Shown here piece after piece: positions 45,713 to 57,000 of a DNA stretch of 64,000 bases. How positions within the stretch are numbered: position 1 is the first letter of the stretch; each line of letters starts with the position of its first letter. Source of the DNA: Blasia pusilla (Eukaryota > Marchantiophyta > Marchantiopsida > Blasiales); NCBI GenBank assembly GCA_050084515.1, contig CM114272.1, positions 24,056,001 through 24,120,000 on the forward strand. The letters run 5' to 3'. The notes under the pieces were generated by a model that saw only the letters and a list, made by a program, of their open reading frames with translations, did no database searches and was not told the origin of the DNA. The position numbers were made by a program, and so were the translations under genes.

Positions 45713-46184
45713 GCCCATGGCATTTGAGAACTTGGAAATTGCGCATCATCGGGATACATTGAGGTACGCGACTATACGGGAAGGTGGTTATCGACCTACT
45801 ATCCGGAGGTTTCATGAGGAAGACTATGTCTACTTGCAGTAGACGGCACTTTCGACGTTGGATGTGACCATAGGGCGCACCATCTTGAGAATGCGTGAGG
45901 TTTTACCATCATCTGTTCTCTTATTGGAGGGACGCGATGGTATGGTTTAGAAAGACCATGTGCATAATTTTGCGCCGTGTCACCTTCCGAACATTGACCA
46001 TAGAGTTGATCCGAGCTTAGCAGTAGTTCTTGCAGGCTTGCGATGTATGTTGTGTGGTTCTACTCGCGGTGCACCCAGTATGCTATTTTGTGATGGATGT
46101 TCGAGAGGATGGCATATGGCATGTTTGACGCCACCTCTCATTAGGGTTCCTCACGGATGATGGATGTGTCCCAGATGTACATAG
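45713..46184 (+). pseudogene. Integrase C-terminal tail fused to a PHD finger
   Basis: Still in the reverse transcriptase frame: AFENLEIAHHRDTLRYATIR, then FHEEDYVYLQ and TILRMREVLPSSVLLLEGRD, a typical gypsy integrase tail with its small beta-barrel. Then APCHLPNID, then a C4HC3 PHD finger at 46044-46178 with all eight ligands: CMLC, CDGC, H-x2-C (HMAC) and CPRC. The sequence WHMACLTPP is a strong PHD signature. In-frame stops are at 45693, 45840, 45948 and 46158; the natural end is the TAG at 46182. PHD fingers usually read the histone H3 tail, so a role in targeting integration is a reasonable inference. Confidence 0.8.
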
Positions 46185-46430
46185 CATAGGTAGTTCTACA
46201 TTCTGACTTGAGTCTGTGACATGGATGACAAGAAGGCGACTCCAAATGGGGCCACATGAGCACCCGTCCTTCTTGCTCTTAGCGACTGAGAGATGTATGT
46301 CATGGTAGGTAGGGATAGATGGCTATCTGGAGTTAGAGGGACCTAACCACTAGCTAGGGGGGCGATTGGAGATATTTTGGTACTTCTTGTCTTGTTGTTT
46401 GGATGCCATGAGTTAGCATGGGATTGTGGG

Positions 46431-46629
<199 letters not shown>

Positions 46630-46668
46630 CGATGTATGTTGTGTAGCGATGTGTATACGCATGACAAC

Positions 46669-47176
46669 TGTCACGTCTTTTAGGATAGGTCGGTGAGATC
46701 TAGTAGAGCGCCTTCGCCAATAGTGGAGGACAAGCTCAGGAGGTCGAGGATGACCTGCTGAGGCCTCAAGAAACCTAAGAGAGCAGGTTTCCCCTTCGTT
46801 TTGGCTCTTTTGGAGCCATATTGAGGATATTTTAGGTAAGTATTATTTTGAGCATATGGTCAACTTTTTTTTTTTTTAAAGTAGCGCTTGATCTCCTACA
46901 TCAGGTCAAGAGCCAAGGAGGTGACTTGGGTGCATAGGTTACCATGGAGAAAGCTTGGGAGAGGGGAGGGGTATACCTCAAGGAGAGAGAGCTTGAGAGC
47001 TCATTCTCTCTTTGTTGAACCTCTTGGCATGAGGCGGAGGAGCTATGGTCTTGCTTGCCTTGTGTGTGTAATCCAAGCCTCTCATTAGGAGAGTGGGTTT
47101 GGTTTGACATTGAGAGACATGTGAGAGTGCACACATTTGAGAGCTATGGTGTTGAGAGAGATTGGATCTTGATTTA
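46669..47176 (+). repeat. 3' LTR, truncated at its end
   Basis: Matches the 5' LTR from TGTCACGTC to GATTTA. The next bases, TTGGAGATATTTTGGTAC, are not LTR but a copy of the sequence at 46367. Confidence 0.8.
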
Positions 47177-47275
47177 TTGGAGATATTTTGGTACTTCTTG
47201 TCTCGTTGTTTGGATGCCATGAGTTAGCATGGGATCGTGTGTGTTTGGTGTATGTTGTGTAGCGATATGTATGCT
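47177..47275 (+). repeat. Second copy of the element's 3' internal end
   Basis: TTGGAGATATTTTGGTACTT through GTTGTGTAGCGATATGTATG duplicates 46367-46660, without the long TG tract. The junction with the LTR lies inside the LTR, so this is not a normal element end. Confidence 0.8.
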
Positions 47276-47813
47276 TACGAGAGATGGTCTTGGAATAACA
47301 AGCTCTTCTTCCTTGCTCCATATATGGATCGTGAACAATCCGAAGAGTTGGGTTCCTTGGATTTCCAGTTATCTCCCATGTTTTCCCTTTGTGCTATAGG
47401 TTTCAATATGACAATAACATACTTCTTTACCTCTACATATCTCTTTTGTTGCCTCCACTCTTTTATTGACAGCTTGCAATCCTCCGCATTCTCTACAACT
47501 AGCGCTTCTATGGATTTTGGTACAAAGGGTAGCTCTGACTTGACTGATGTTTGTAGCTTCCTTTCTATCGAACATAAATTCAAAATACTGATTTGTTGTA
47601 ATCCTCCCAAAATGTAGTGAGTGGCTTGAGTGCTCTCTAACTTGAGTTCTCTTGGGCTATTGCTTGAAGAAGAACCAAATGTGTTTCCTAGTGCACATTC
47701 TTTGTGAGTATCCCCTAGCCTCGCACTAGCAAAGTCATTTTGGTTTATCATGGAAGAGGGCTTTGTGATATGAGAGCTAGTGTAATTGCACACCACATTT
47801 ATTGGAGACCTTT

Positions 47814-47869
<56 letters not shown>

Positions 47870-47883
47870 CCATTCAAGCTCAT
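47275..47883 (-). other. Open frame of unknown function (202 codons)
   Basis: The first 20 codons are the translated AG microsatellite at 47821-47867. The rest (NSPRELKLESTQATHYILGG, RKLQTSVKSELPFVPKSIEA) looks protein-like but matches nothing I know. It may be a relic of a mobile element. Confidence 0.2.
47821..47867. repeat. (AG)n microsatellite
   Basis: 47 bp of AG repeats after TTTTATATAT. Confidence 0.95.
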
Positions 47884-48245
47884 TGGATGGTAACAATGAT
47901 GTGTATGCCCATGATACGTTTCAAAATTTCAAACTCCTTTGTCCCACCTCAAGCACAAGGAGCTCTACTTTGGATCTATGTAGGGTTCGTTTTGGAGCAT
48001 AATTGTCAAGGTTTGTTGTATGCTTACTAATCGTAAAGGTTGAGATGTCTTATGAGTTGATATTAAACTAGTTGGTGCCCATCTGATGCACGAATGTATA
48101 ATTTTGAATTATCCATCTTAAATGTATAATTGAATTCGAGCAATCCTATTAGCTTAGACAGTGAACAATTCTATTGCCTAAAAATGACATATGTTAGAAT
48201 GAGAGGTAATCTCAAAATGAAGAGGCACTCTCCATTAGTAATATA

Positions 48246-48290
48246 GACTAGTTAGCACCCGTGAAGGGATCGTGCAATGCACGATCCCTC
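48246..48290. repeat. Perfect 23-nt palindrome next to ACTAGT
   Basis: GGGATCGTGCA-A-TGCACGATCCC at 48266-48288 lies 20 bp after ACTAGTTAGCACC. Similar ACTAGT plus GTGCAT/ATGCAC pieces occur near 22845, 48069 and 53735. A Helitron-type or MITE terminus is possible. Confidence 0.6.
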
Positions 48291-50408
48291 CATGTTCCCC
48301 ACCCCTGAAGGCCTAAATGCCCGCTACTTGAATGCCCCCCCCCCCCTTATCCACACGTCATCTTCTGGATTCAAAAAAGACACCTGCCCCATTTTCCCAT
48401 GTCGCCATCGAAAAACGCTCCTTTGTTAATTGTATAGATTAGTCCCCGTGGGAAGAATTTTACTCCCACAAGAGATGTTTCTTGTAATTGTTTAATAAAT
48501 TTTTTTCCATGTACCCTTTGTTTTCAATATTCCCTATTCCTTGTTAGGGGAAGTATATAAACACAAAGTTGGCTACGGCCCAAGTAAGGAGAGAACTAGG
48601 ATTACTTGTAGAGCTAGCTGGTTAGAACTTTCCACTCCTAAATTTCCAAGACAAAGTGTTGAGGAAATAAGGTTCCCCTTTGTATCTAGAGTAAAAAACT
48701 TACAAAATACCTTTTCCCGAAAAAATAAAAAGGAAAGGTACCCAAATGAAGTAGAATGCTCCTTGGCATCTTGAGTAAAAGAATTAGAAAAGCACCTTTT
48801 CCAGAAAAACGAAGAAGTTAAAAGGGAAAGCAAGTAACACATGAAAAATGAGAGAAAAATTGAATGCGAAAAAAGCCCAGCTTGTCAGGTTTGTGATGGG
48901 CATATTTCTGACCGTGATGCCCCTAACTCCAGTTACTGCGAGAGAGAGCGGGGACTGCGTACAGCATCTGGGAGACCTCGACCATAGTCTGTCCCATGGA
49001 AATGAGGCGAACCGAGAGCGCTTTAGTCTCGTAGGAAGTGCATGTGCGAGAAGCTACTTAATCGCTATCCGCGTAGGGACGGTGGTGCTGGCGATTGGGA
49101 TGGCGTCGTCGGAGGTAGTCGGGACAGGAGAGATGACCCGAGAGCAGGCAAACACTGCTGGAAGCGATGGAAGGAGCCGATCTCCGAGGATTCCCAGCAG
49201 CAAAACATTTGGGGCGTTGGAGATGGCGAGGAAGGGTTGGACATCCCTTGTAGGTTAGGCGTTGCCTATTCTGCGAGCACCGACGTGTCGTAAACCGCTG
49301 CTTCTGTCCCCGACGCGTGTTGAGGGAGCGGCAGGGCAGCGGAATTCATCGCTTCAGGGAACAGTGAGCACCAGTGGAATTGCCGTAAACTATTCATGTG
49401 GATTGTTGTGGCTTCGTCTGATGGGTGTGTTGACGAGTCTGCAGAGATTTTCTAAATGTGTTTTCCAATCCCTTCAAGTCCTGCAGGAAATTCGGAAAGG
49501 CTAGACTGGGTGGGCCCAATTTCGGTCCCTGGGAATCGCATTAAATTATTGGTGTAAGTTTCGGAGGGTTCGGGTCAAGCGAAAGGACGAGAAGGTTTGG
49601 TTTTTTGGCCTTGACTCAGCTCATTGTCTCAGGTCTGGACCATATTGTGAGCATGGGGCAGGTATTCGCAATTCAATTCACAAGTCTCCTACATCATGGC
49701 TACGAAAACGCGGTTTTCAGTTTTTCAGCACATACTGCCAATTTTTCCTGCCAATGATCAATCCCAGGCTTTGCCAGCGATCGTGAATGTAGATTACGCA
49801 ATGGATCTTCAGAAGATCAGTTTTAAACAAGGACAAGTTGTGTGTAGGAATTGGTGCCTTAAGCGTTCAAAGTTAGTATATTACATTCGTGAAAATTGGA
49901 AAGTAACATGACAGAAAGTTTCGACAATTGCGAGCCGGAATGTGAAGCATATGACTGTTGATACGCTGTGTCATCTTACTAAATGGTAATTGCGTTTTCC
50001 AGTTCGACGTGAAGAGGAAGTGGTTGGTAGTCGTCTGAATGTAGGGCCATATCTTGACCAGGTTGGAATGTGAATCACAAGGGATCAAATTAGCCACTCT
50101 AGACTGTAAAAATCTAATTTCACAAGATACCGTGTTCTGATTGTCACCCGAAAGGTTTTCCAGTGCTGGACTCGTTACATCGTGAGAAACTTCAGGATTA
50201 ACTCAGATTCTGGAAGTGAAAGTCTCGATTTGTGGACGTGGTGTTGAATAGCCATGACGTTGTATTTGGAACTCTGACGTGAGGTTTCATGAATGTTTTC
50301 GTATCTTCCTTCTGAATGTTAACTATCTCTACCCACATTCTATGCGTGCTAGATTTCATCCGTCAAGGATCAGGGAGCAAGATATCGTGCTTTCTTTGGG
50401 TTGAGGAG
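48291..50408. other. Upstream region of the amylase gene
   Basis: A C13 run is at about 48339. The 136-codon frame at 48848-49258 starts MREKLNAKKAQLVRFVMG but has no recognised domain, and its C-terminal half is of low information. Promoter and 5' untranslated exons of the amylase gene should lie here, but I cannot place a TATA box with confidence. Confidence 0.4.
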
Positions 50409-51009
50409 ATGTTGGCGACGATGCAAACCAGTATTCCGGCCGGAGCGCTGTGGAAATCAACTGGAGTGCGCAGAAGTACTGCTTCTAATGTCGCACTCTT
50501 CCAATCACATTTTACGCCATTAGATGCTCTTGAAGATTTCGCGAGGCGACCTGGTTCCAAGGAACATCATTCACGGTTCTCATCACCACTGAAACCGTTC
50601 TTCTCTGGAGATTGGTAACCACGCTTTTGCCACAGAACTGCCCTCACACTTTGCTGATCAAGAAGGAGAATCTATTCTACTTCAATAGTTTAGAGCAGTT
50701 TCTTGTGTAGCTTTTGGCGTTTCGATCCTTTACTGGAACATGCTGTTATTTGTTCCTTCCCATTCGCCATACGCATCTTTTTGAGAGATAAGGTGGGTTC
50801 AAAGTATGGTGCCTGTGGAGTTTTCTTTTCAAAAGTCAAGAAGATTTATCTCGCTTTTCATGATTTAAAAATCAGGACTCGAATGTATGTGTAACGTCTG
50901 TTTCTTCAGGAATTTGGTTCAAAGGCATCGAGCAACTGCAAGGTTGCACTTCAAAGGTTCGAGCGACCCTGGGAATGACACTACATCGTTGCGTGTGGTG
51001 GCTGCAGGG
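50409..51009 (+). CDS. AMY3-like: Amylase exons 1-2: probable chloroplast transit peptide
   Basis: Exon 1 (50409-50614) reads MLATMQTSIPAGALWKSTGV and is rich in Ser, Thr, Arg and Ala with few acidic residues. Exon 2 (50910-51009) ends TTSLRVVAAG, which resembles a stromal processing site (VVAA). The donor after 50614 (phase 2) and the acceptor TTTCTTCAG match, and exon 2 ends in phase 0 as exon 3 needs. An in-frame ATG at 50316 would add 31 residues and is less transit-like. Exon 2 was inferred from phase and context and is the least certain exon. Confidence 0.6.
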
Positions 51010-54000
51010 GTACACCTTTTCTCGCAATCTGTTTTTTTTTCATTCATTTGGAATTGCAATCTGTAATCTTGGTAATGCTTTACAACTTGTCACTCGTGGA
51101 GGCATAGGCATTCTCACAAATGATTTGTAGTCAACTTTAGCGGGCGAAACCAGGCTGCAATGGCTGCTACTAGAGAGTGTTGTGAGGATCCTGGCAAAGT
51201 AGTTGAAACTTACGTCTCTGAGGCAACCTGTGCGGCAGCAAAATTATGATGGTTATGAAAGAGCAATGAAGGCTTAAGTGAAGACAGTCAGGTGCTAGAC
51301 CTCTGAGTTGGGATGCTTTGCTGGTTAAGAAGATGATGTGGATGGAGAACTCAGCATGCAGTTTCAAAAACTTTCCGTGAGTGCATCAAGAGTCTACTCA
51401 TGGAGGGTTTTTATGAGCGTGTCATTTAGTTAATTTGGGAATGCAGTTATAAGTGGTCATTGGTCCAACAAAACAATACCAAGGTTTTACATATCTACGT
51501 CTACATTCCTCAAGTTCCTCCAGCTTATCTAACTGAATTGATCAGGTGTTGATTACTTGAAATAAAGACTTCTTCTTTTTATTTCCTCAGGTGGAAAATG
51601 GTGGGATATCTGATAGCGTGGATGGTGGACTAGTCTCAGACACTGTGACTGGTACCAACTCTTCTGATGGCACTGCTCTAAAAGCTGCATCCTCAGCTCT
51701 GGAAGCTAGAGTTGTTGCTGCAGAAAAAGAAAGAAAGGATGCCCTTGAAGCCTTACAAATTGCAGAGGCTAAAGCCCAGGAAAATGTAACTCTCACGATG
51801 CGAACTACAGAGGAAGCTATGATGCAGATTGAGGCAGCCAAAGAGCTTTTCAAAGCGGAGCTCAAGAAGGTGTTGGAAGAGAAGTCCGCAGTGGAACGGG
51901 AGCTCCTTTTGGCAAAACAAGAGGGAGTAAATCTTGCTGTAAAAGTGGAGAAGGTAGCACAGTGTGCAGTTGATGAAGTTATCCGCCAGGCAGCTGATGA
52001 TGCAAAAATGACAGACACTGCTGCAAAGATTGCTGCTGCTGACAGAGTTTCGGGGCTTGAAGAGAGCATTAGATCTGCTGCTGCAGATGCTGCGGCCTTG
52101 GTTGTGTCAGAAGCTGGGTCTGTCATGGATGAAGCCTTGGCAGCTGCTGCACTGGCTAGAGAGCAGGCACGTAAAGCACAGGACGTACTGGTAAAAGGGA
52201 TGGAAGTCTTTGAAGAGCTGGCTATTGCAAAAGTCACTTTACTGTCACTGCAGGAGAAAGTTTCATTTCTTAGTAGGGAACTAAATATCTCTGAGGGTAT
52301 GCTAGAAAGTCTTCGTGTTGAGCTCAAAGCTGCTGAACTAAGAATAGAATCAGCTAATGGTAGAGCTGCTAAGGCAGAAGCGACTGTCGAAGCGGTTCAA
52401 TTAGCAGCAGCGAAGGATGCCCAAGAACGTGATGAGAAATCCAAACAGGTACTAGAGAGTATTAAAACCACTATAGCCGCAAAAACAGAGACAGTGAAAG
52501 AGGCATTAGGTGCAGACGTTGAGGCTCTCCAAGCAGCTTATTTTGCTGCACAAGAAGCTGCCACTGTACAAGAACAAGCAAACCTAAGGATGAGTCAAGC
52601 ATTAGAGAAGTCGTTGGCTGCTGCAGAAGCTTCTGCTGAAGCTTGGAGGAATCGTGCCTTAACTTTAGAAGAATTGCTCAACAAGGTGAAGGATGAAGGG
52701 TCAGAATCTGTTTACAGCCTAGGTACTGAAGAAATCATCACTGGAGGACGGATGGACCTTCTGCTTGGAAATGACTCCAGAAAGAGAGACCTATTGGCCA
52801 ATGGTCCCAGAAGAGAAACTCCAGAATGGATGAAGAGGAGAATTGAAGTGGGATTGCAGGGACTTCCACCTAGGACGGCCTCAATAATTAGCTCTCCAGT
52901 TGAGGCGAAGTTACCATTGCGTCTTCCAGGACCAGAAGAGGTCTGGTTGATTTCTAGTGCGAAAGTCAATGAAGATGACTTGTTCACGAAGCAAGCGGTA
53001 GAGAAAGAGGCTTTGGATGAGCAAAGAAGGGCATTGGAACGAGCTCTGCAAAAGAGAACAGGCAAGAAACACTTGGAAGACTCAGAAGGAAAACAAGGTA
53101 AGCCTGTAATGTTGAGATCCTAAATTTGTTTGCAAGTCAAGAAATGTGGTATACGCCTCTTGGTTGTACATCTTGATTAAGTGGATTAAAGTTGAGAGTG
53201 CCCTAAAAAACATTAACCAAACAATGACCACACCCTTTTCTGTCACTGTCTTGATGTTGGCAGAATCTGGAACAGGCTCAGGCCGAGAAATTGTGGTAAG
53301 CACAAAATGTGACCTGCTCAGTCTGTTCAAAATTTCCTTTAGGTGAAGAGCAGTCGATCAAGTTGCATCTTCTGCTAACTCAAGCAGCTTATTAATAACC
53401 TGGACCTTTTCCATGGATCTTGGTGGTTGTAGTTCCAAGGTTTTAATTGGGAAAGCTGGAGAAGAAAATGGTACTTGGAACTTGCACCGAAGGCGGCTGA
53501 TTTGTCAAAATGTGGCATCACAACCATCTGGTTGCCTCCACCTACTGAGTCTGTCTCTCCTCAAGGTACATTACATTTGCAGTGGTTGAATTTGATAATA
53601 CTAACAGAAAAGCTGTAGCTACCATATGAAGTTCATTTTATCCAGACATGTTCAGCAAATTTGGAATAGATTATCTTTTCTGGTCAGGTTAATATTTTAG
53701 CTTTTGAACTTGAACACGTCTGTTCTTATTATACACTAGTATAATATCCTTGCTATGCACAGTGAAAATCATCCGTGCATATCACCCGTTTCTTAATTTA
53801 AATTCAGCGGTTCTGTCATATTAATTCGGTTCTTTTCTACACGTGTCGTCACCGGAGCAAACCACAATATATACGTGTCATCACCAGACGACGGGGTCCT
53901 CAAACCCCGTCCTCTTTTAAGTATATAGATGCCTGCTGATGTGTCACATGGATTGCAGGGTACATGCCTGGGGACTTGTACAACCTGAATTCTGCCTATG

Positions 54001-57000
54001 GTACAATTGATGAACTGAAACAGTGCATCGAAGAGATGCATAATAATGACATATTGGCAAGTTATCTGATCCTTCACAACCTGGTCTCGATGCAGGGTGT
54101 GGTGAGAGAGGGGTCTGTGGTCTTTCTTGTCCTTGAAAACCTACATTCAGTCTGACTCTGTTAAACAAGGACCATGGTACTTCTATAAAGCAATGAAAGG
54201 TTTCTTGTGAGAGAGCATCCACTTCAAGGGACAGAATTGCCGTGCCCACCTGCACTCTTGTCCAAAGTATGATAATGATGGAGAGAACCAGTGATATAGG
54301 CTGGATAGAGTTTTTTTTTATTTCCCTGGTTCTTAAGTTCAGTTTTGTTGAACAGTACTGTCGCTGTAGAGTTGTGGTATCTACAGATACAGTGCTGAGC
54401 TTGAAATATGGGATGTGTGAGAAGGAATGTTCTTGCTTGTGCAGGTTCTAGGAGATGCTGTTCTGAATCATCGTTGTGCCCAAAAGCAGGTATAAATGTA
54501 GTCAACTCTGTCCTTCACGTGCTCCTTCGGAAAAGTAGGACACTCGACCTAGTAATGCAATTGTTTGTAAGTTTTTCATTTTTCCACTCAGATGTTCTTG
54601 TGTGTTCAAAAGTATTTTGCACGAAAATAATTTGATCAATAAGCCAATGAAAGTCTTGAAACACTTGAGTTCACAGAGAACAATTTTGTGTAGGTCTGGC
54701 CAGTTTCTCATGCACCAAAGCTGTGAAAAGACACTCCAAAGTGAACAAAAGGTCTATGGTATCTGTAATGAGCTGAGCTATACTTTGAGGCAAAGTTTGA
54801 ACGAAATGACATGTGTTGGTTTGCTTTCTAGCTTGGAGTATGACATGGACGGATGCATAGAAATGATTTCTCCTGTATATGGACAACATATTATCATTGT
54901 AACATTTCATGCCTAAAATGGCAGAGCTCAAATGGGATCTGGAATATATTTGGAGGGAAACTTGCATGGGGACCCGAGGCTATTGTCAAGGATGATCCCA
55001 ATTTCCAAGGTCGAGGAAATCCTTCCAGTGGTAAGTATCTCATTGTGGAAGCTTCTTGTCAATAAACAGAGTCTGTCTTTTCCTAGGTGAAGGGGATTCA
55101 CTTTTATATATATATATATATTGGTTCTTACATTCTTGCAAGTTAACTGAAGTTCAACAATGACACTGAAAGATTAGGACATAGTCATCATTGCATGTTC
55201 CCAGTTTTGAAGATGTTCAAATGTTGGACACTACTCAAGGGAAGTTGTGTGGTGTTTAAGTCGAATGTTGATTTTTAGTTTTATTGGGTGAGTACCCTTG
55301 TGATGTACTGGCTTCACATCCTAGGACTCAAAAGGATCTGTTGGAAGTAGGAGGATACAGGAAAGCCTTATGCATTGCCATATCAAGTTAAAGAAAAGTT
55401 TCTCCCACCAGGAAGGCAAAGATATCCCAAATCCATCCACCAAGTTTTTAGATTTTTAGCTTCCTAGTATCTAAAGTGATAGTATCCATCACATAGCCGA
55501 TCTCAAGCTTCTAAACAATGATGTTGTTACGGTGGGCCTCTTTCAGCTATTGCCCTTAAAGATCATGAAGATCCTTCATAAAATAGATATGGAGAAAGTG
55601 GCCATGTATTGTCATTTGCCTAATGAAGCCATCCAAGTCCTCATGGATCATGCCTTGCCAGTTCCAAGTCATTGCTACAGTTCGAGGTCAGTGTTGCTTG
55701 CCTTTCAATGAGTTGTGAAAAGGATTGACCAGCAGAAGTATCTCCTTGTACAAAGTCAGAACCAGCATCAGCTAGACCATCCATGATTTCAGTTTGTACA
55801 CAATCAGCAAATCAGTTCCTATCTCTATTGCCAAATCAGAGCCCTACCTGTGGTGTGACTCTCCTTATTATCTAACAGATAAAAAGAAGGATTCTACACA
55901 GTCACACCTTGCACTCACAACACAGATCCTCGCATGTCACCAGCTCAGAGATCACACATGGCTCACATCATTGAGCACAAACAATCTCCATCAGCATACT
56001 AGACAAAACGACCTGCCTTCGAGTGAGGCTCTAGCAAGCACAGAAGTTAATCTCAATCTCCTCTTCCTTCTCTCAGATCACTCTGTAGCAGGGCCAGTGC
56101 TGCATGACACACTGAGAGCCTCAGGAGTCCTCACCAAAACCTGTGCATACTGTAGAATTGCTTTCTGACTCTAAGCAGAGACAATATATACATGAGGGCG
56201 AGCACTTCTGGTCCTTAGATCATACAGAAGTATGCAGTTTTAAGACTTCATGCATACTTCTTGAACAGATCCATACCCTAAATATCAGATGGTGGCTAGC
56301 CCTAACTCGAGAATTGCCCTAATTCGAGGTTACCCTAAAAAGATAGAGGAACTCTAAGTTATCTCCAGCTAACTAAATTAGTATCCAACTAAGTTAGTAT
56401 TTGACTAACTACTTTTAGAGCATGACTAAACTAGATATTAACAAATTTCAACATGAGTATCAAGCATGGACGGTAAATATCTGTACAAATTCAAATTGTA
56501 TTCATTGGTTGATGTAGGCTTGTCTAATATCATTAGGTAGATTTATATTATCGTTCTAGCTTAGAGGATGAATTCTCAATCATTCAAGAGATGAGACCAC
56601 CTAAACATATTTCGGGCACTCCAAATCGATGTCCTGTGAGACTGGTAAGTTTGAAGCTGGCGATCAAACTTAGTGTAGGTGAAGTCTTGAAATTTTCACG
56701 TCCAGTCTGATCAACGTTTAGAAGTCAGATAAAAAACAACAGTATGCATGAAGTCTTAAAACGACATTGATGAGGAGAAACACTTCCTCTGGATCAAGGT
56801 CAACAAAGAAGCGGGGTTACCAAAAGATCTCCTCATTGCTGTTTGCTACTTCAGTCCCACTGTGCTCAAAAGAGAATTCCCATATGAGGCTCTCTCTACA
56901 TCTATTGAGCACCACATGCAGAGGGGAAATATCCTCCTAGTAGGAGATTTCAACGGGAGAACGGCCAACACTCAAGCTCCAATTTACATGTCAAACAACA

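Noticed and set aside
51587-52327. 246-codon open frame on the minus strand
   Set aside because: It is antisense to the coiled-coil exon. Its Ser/Ala-rich content is the mirror of GCT/GCA and GAA/AGA codons.
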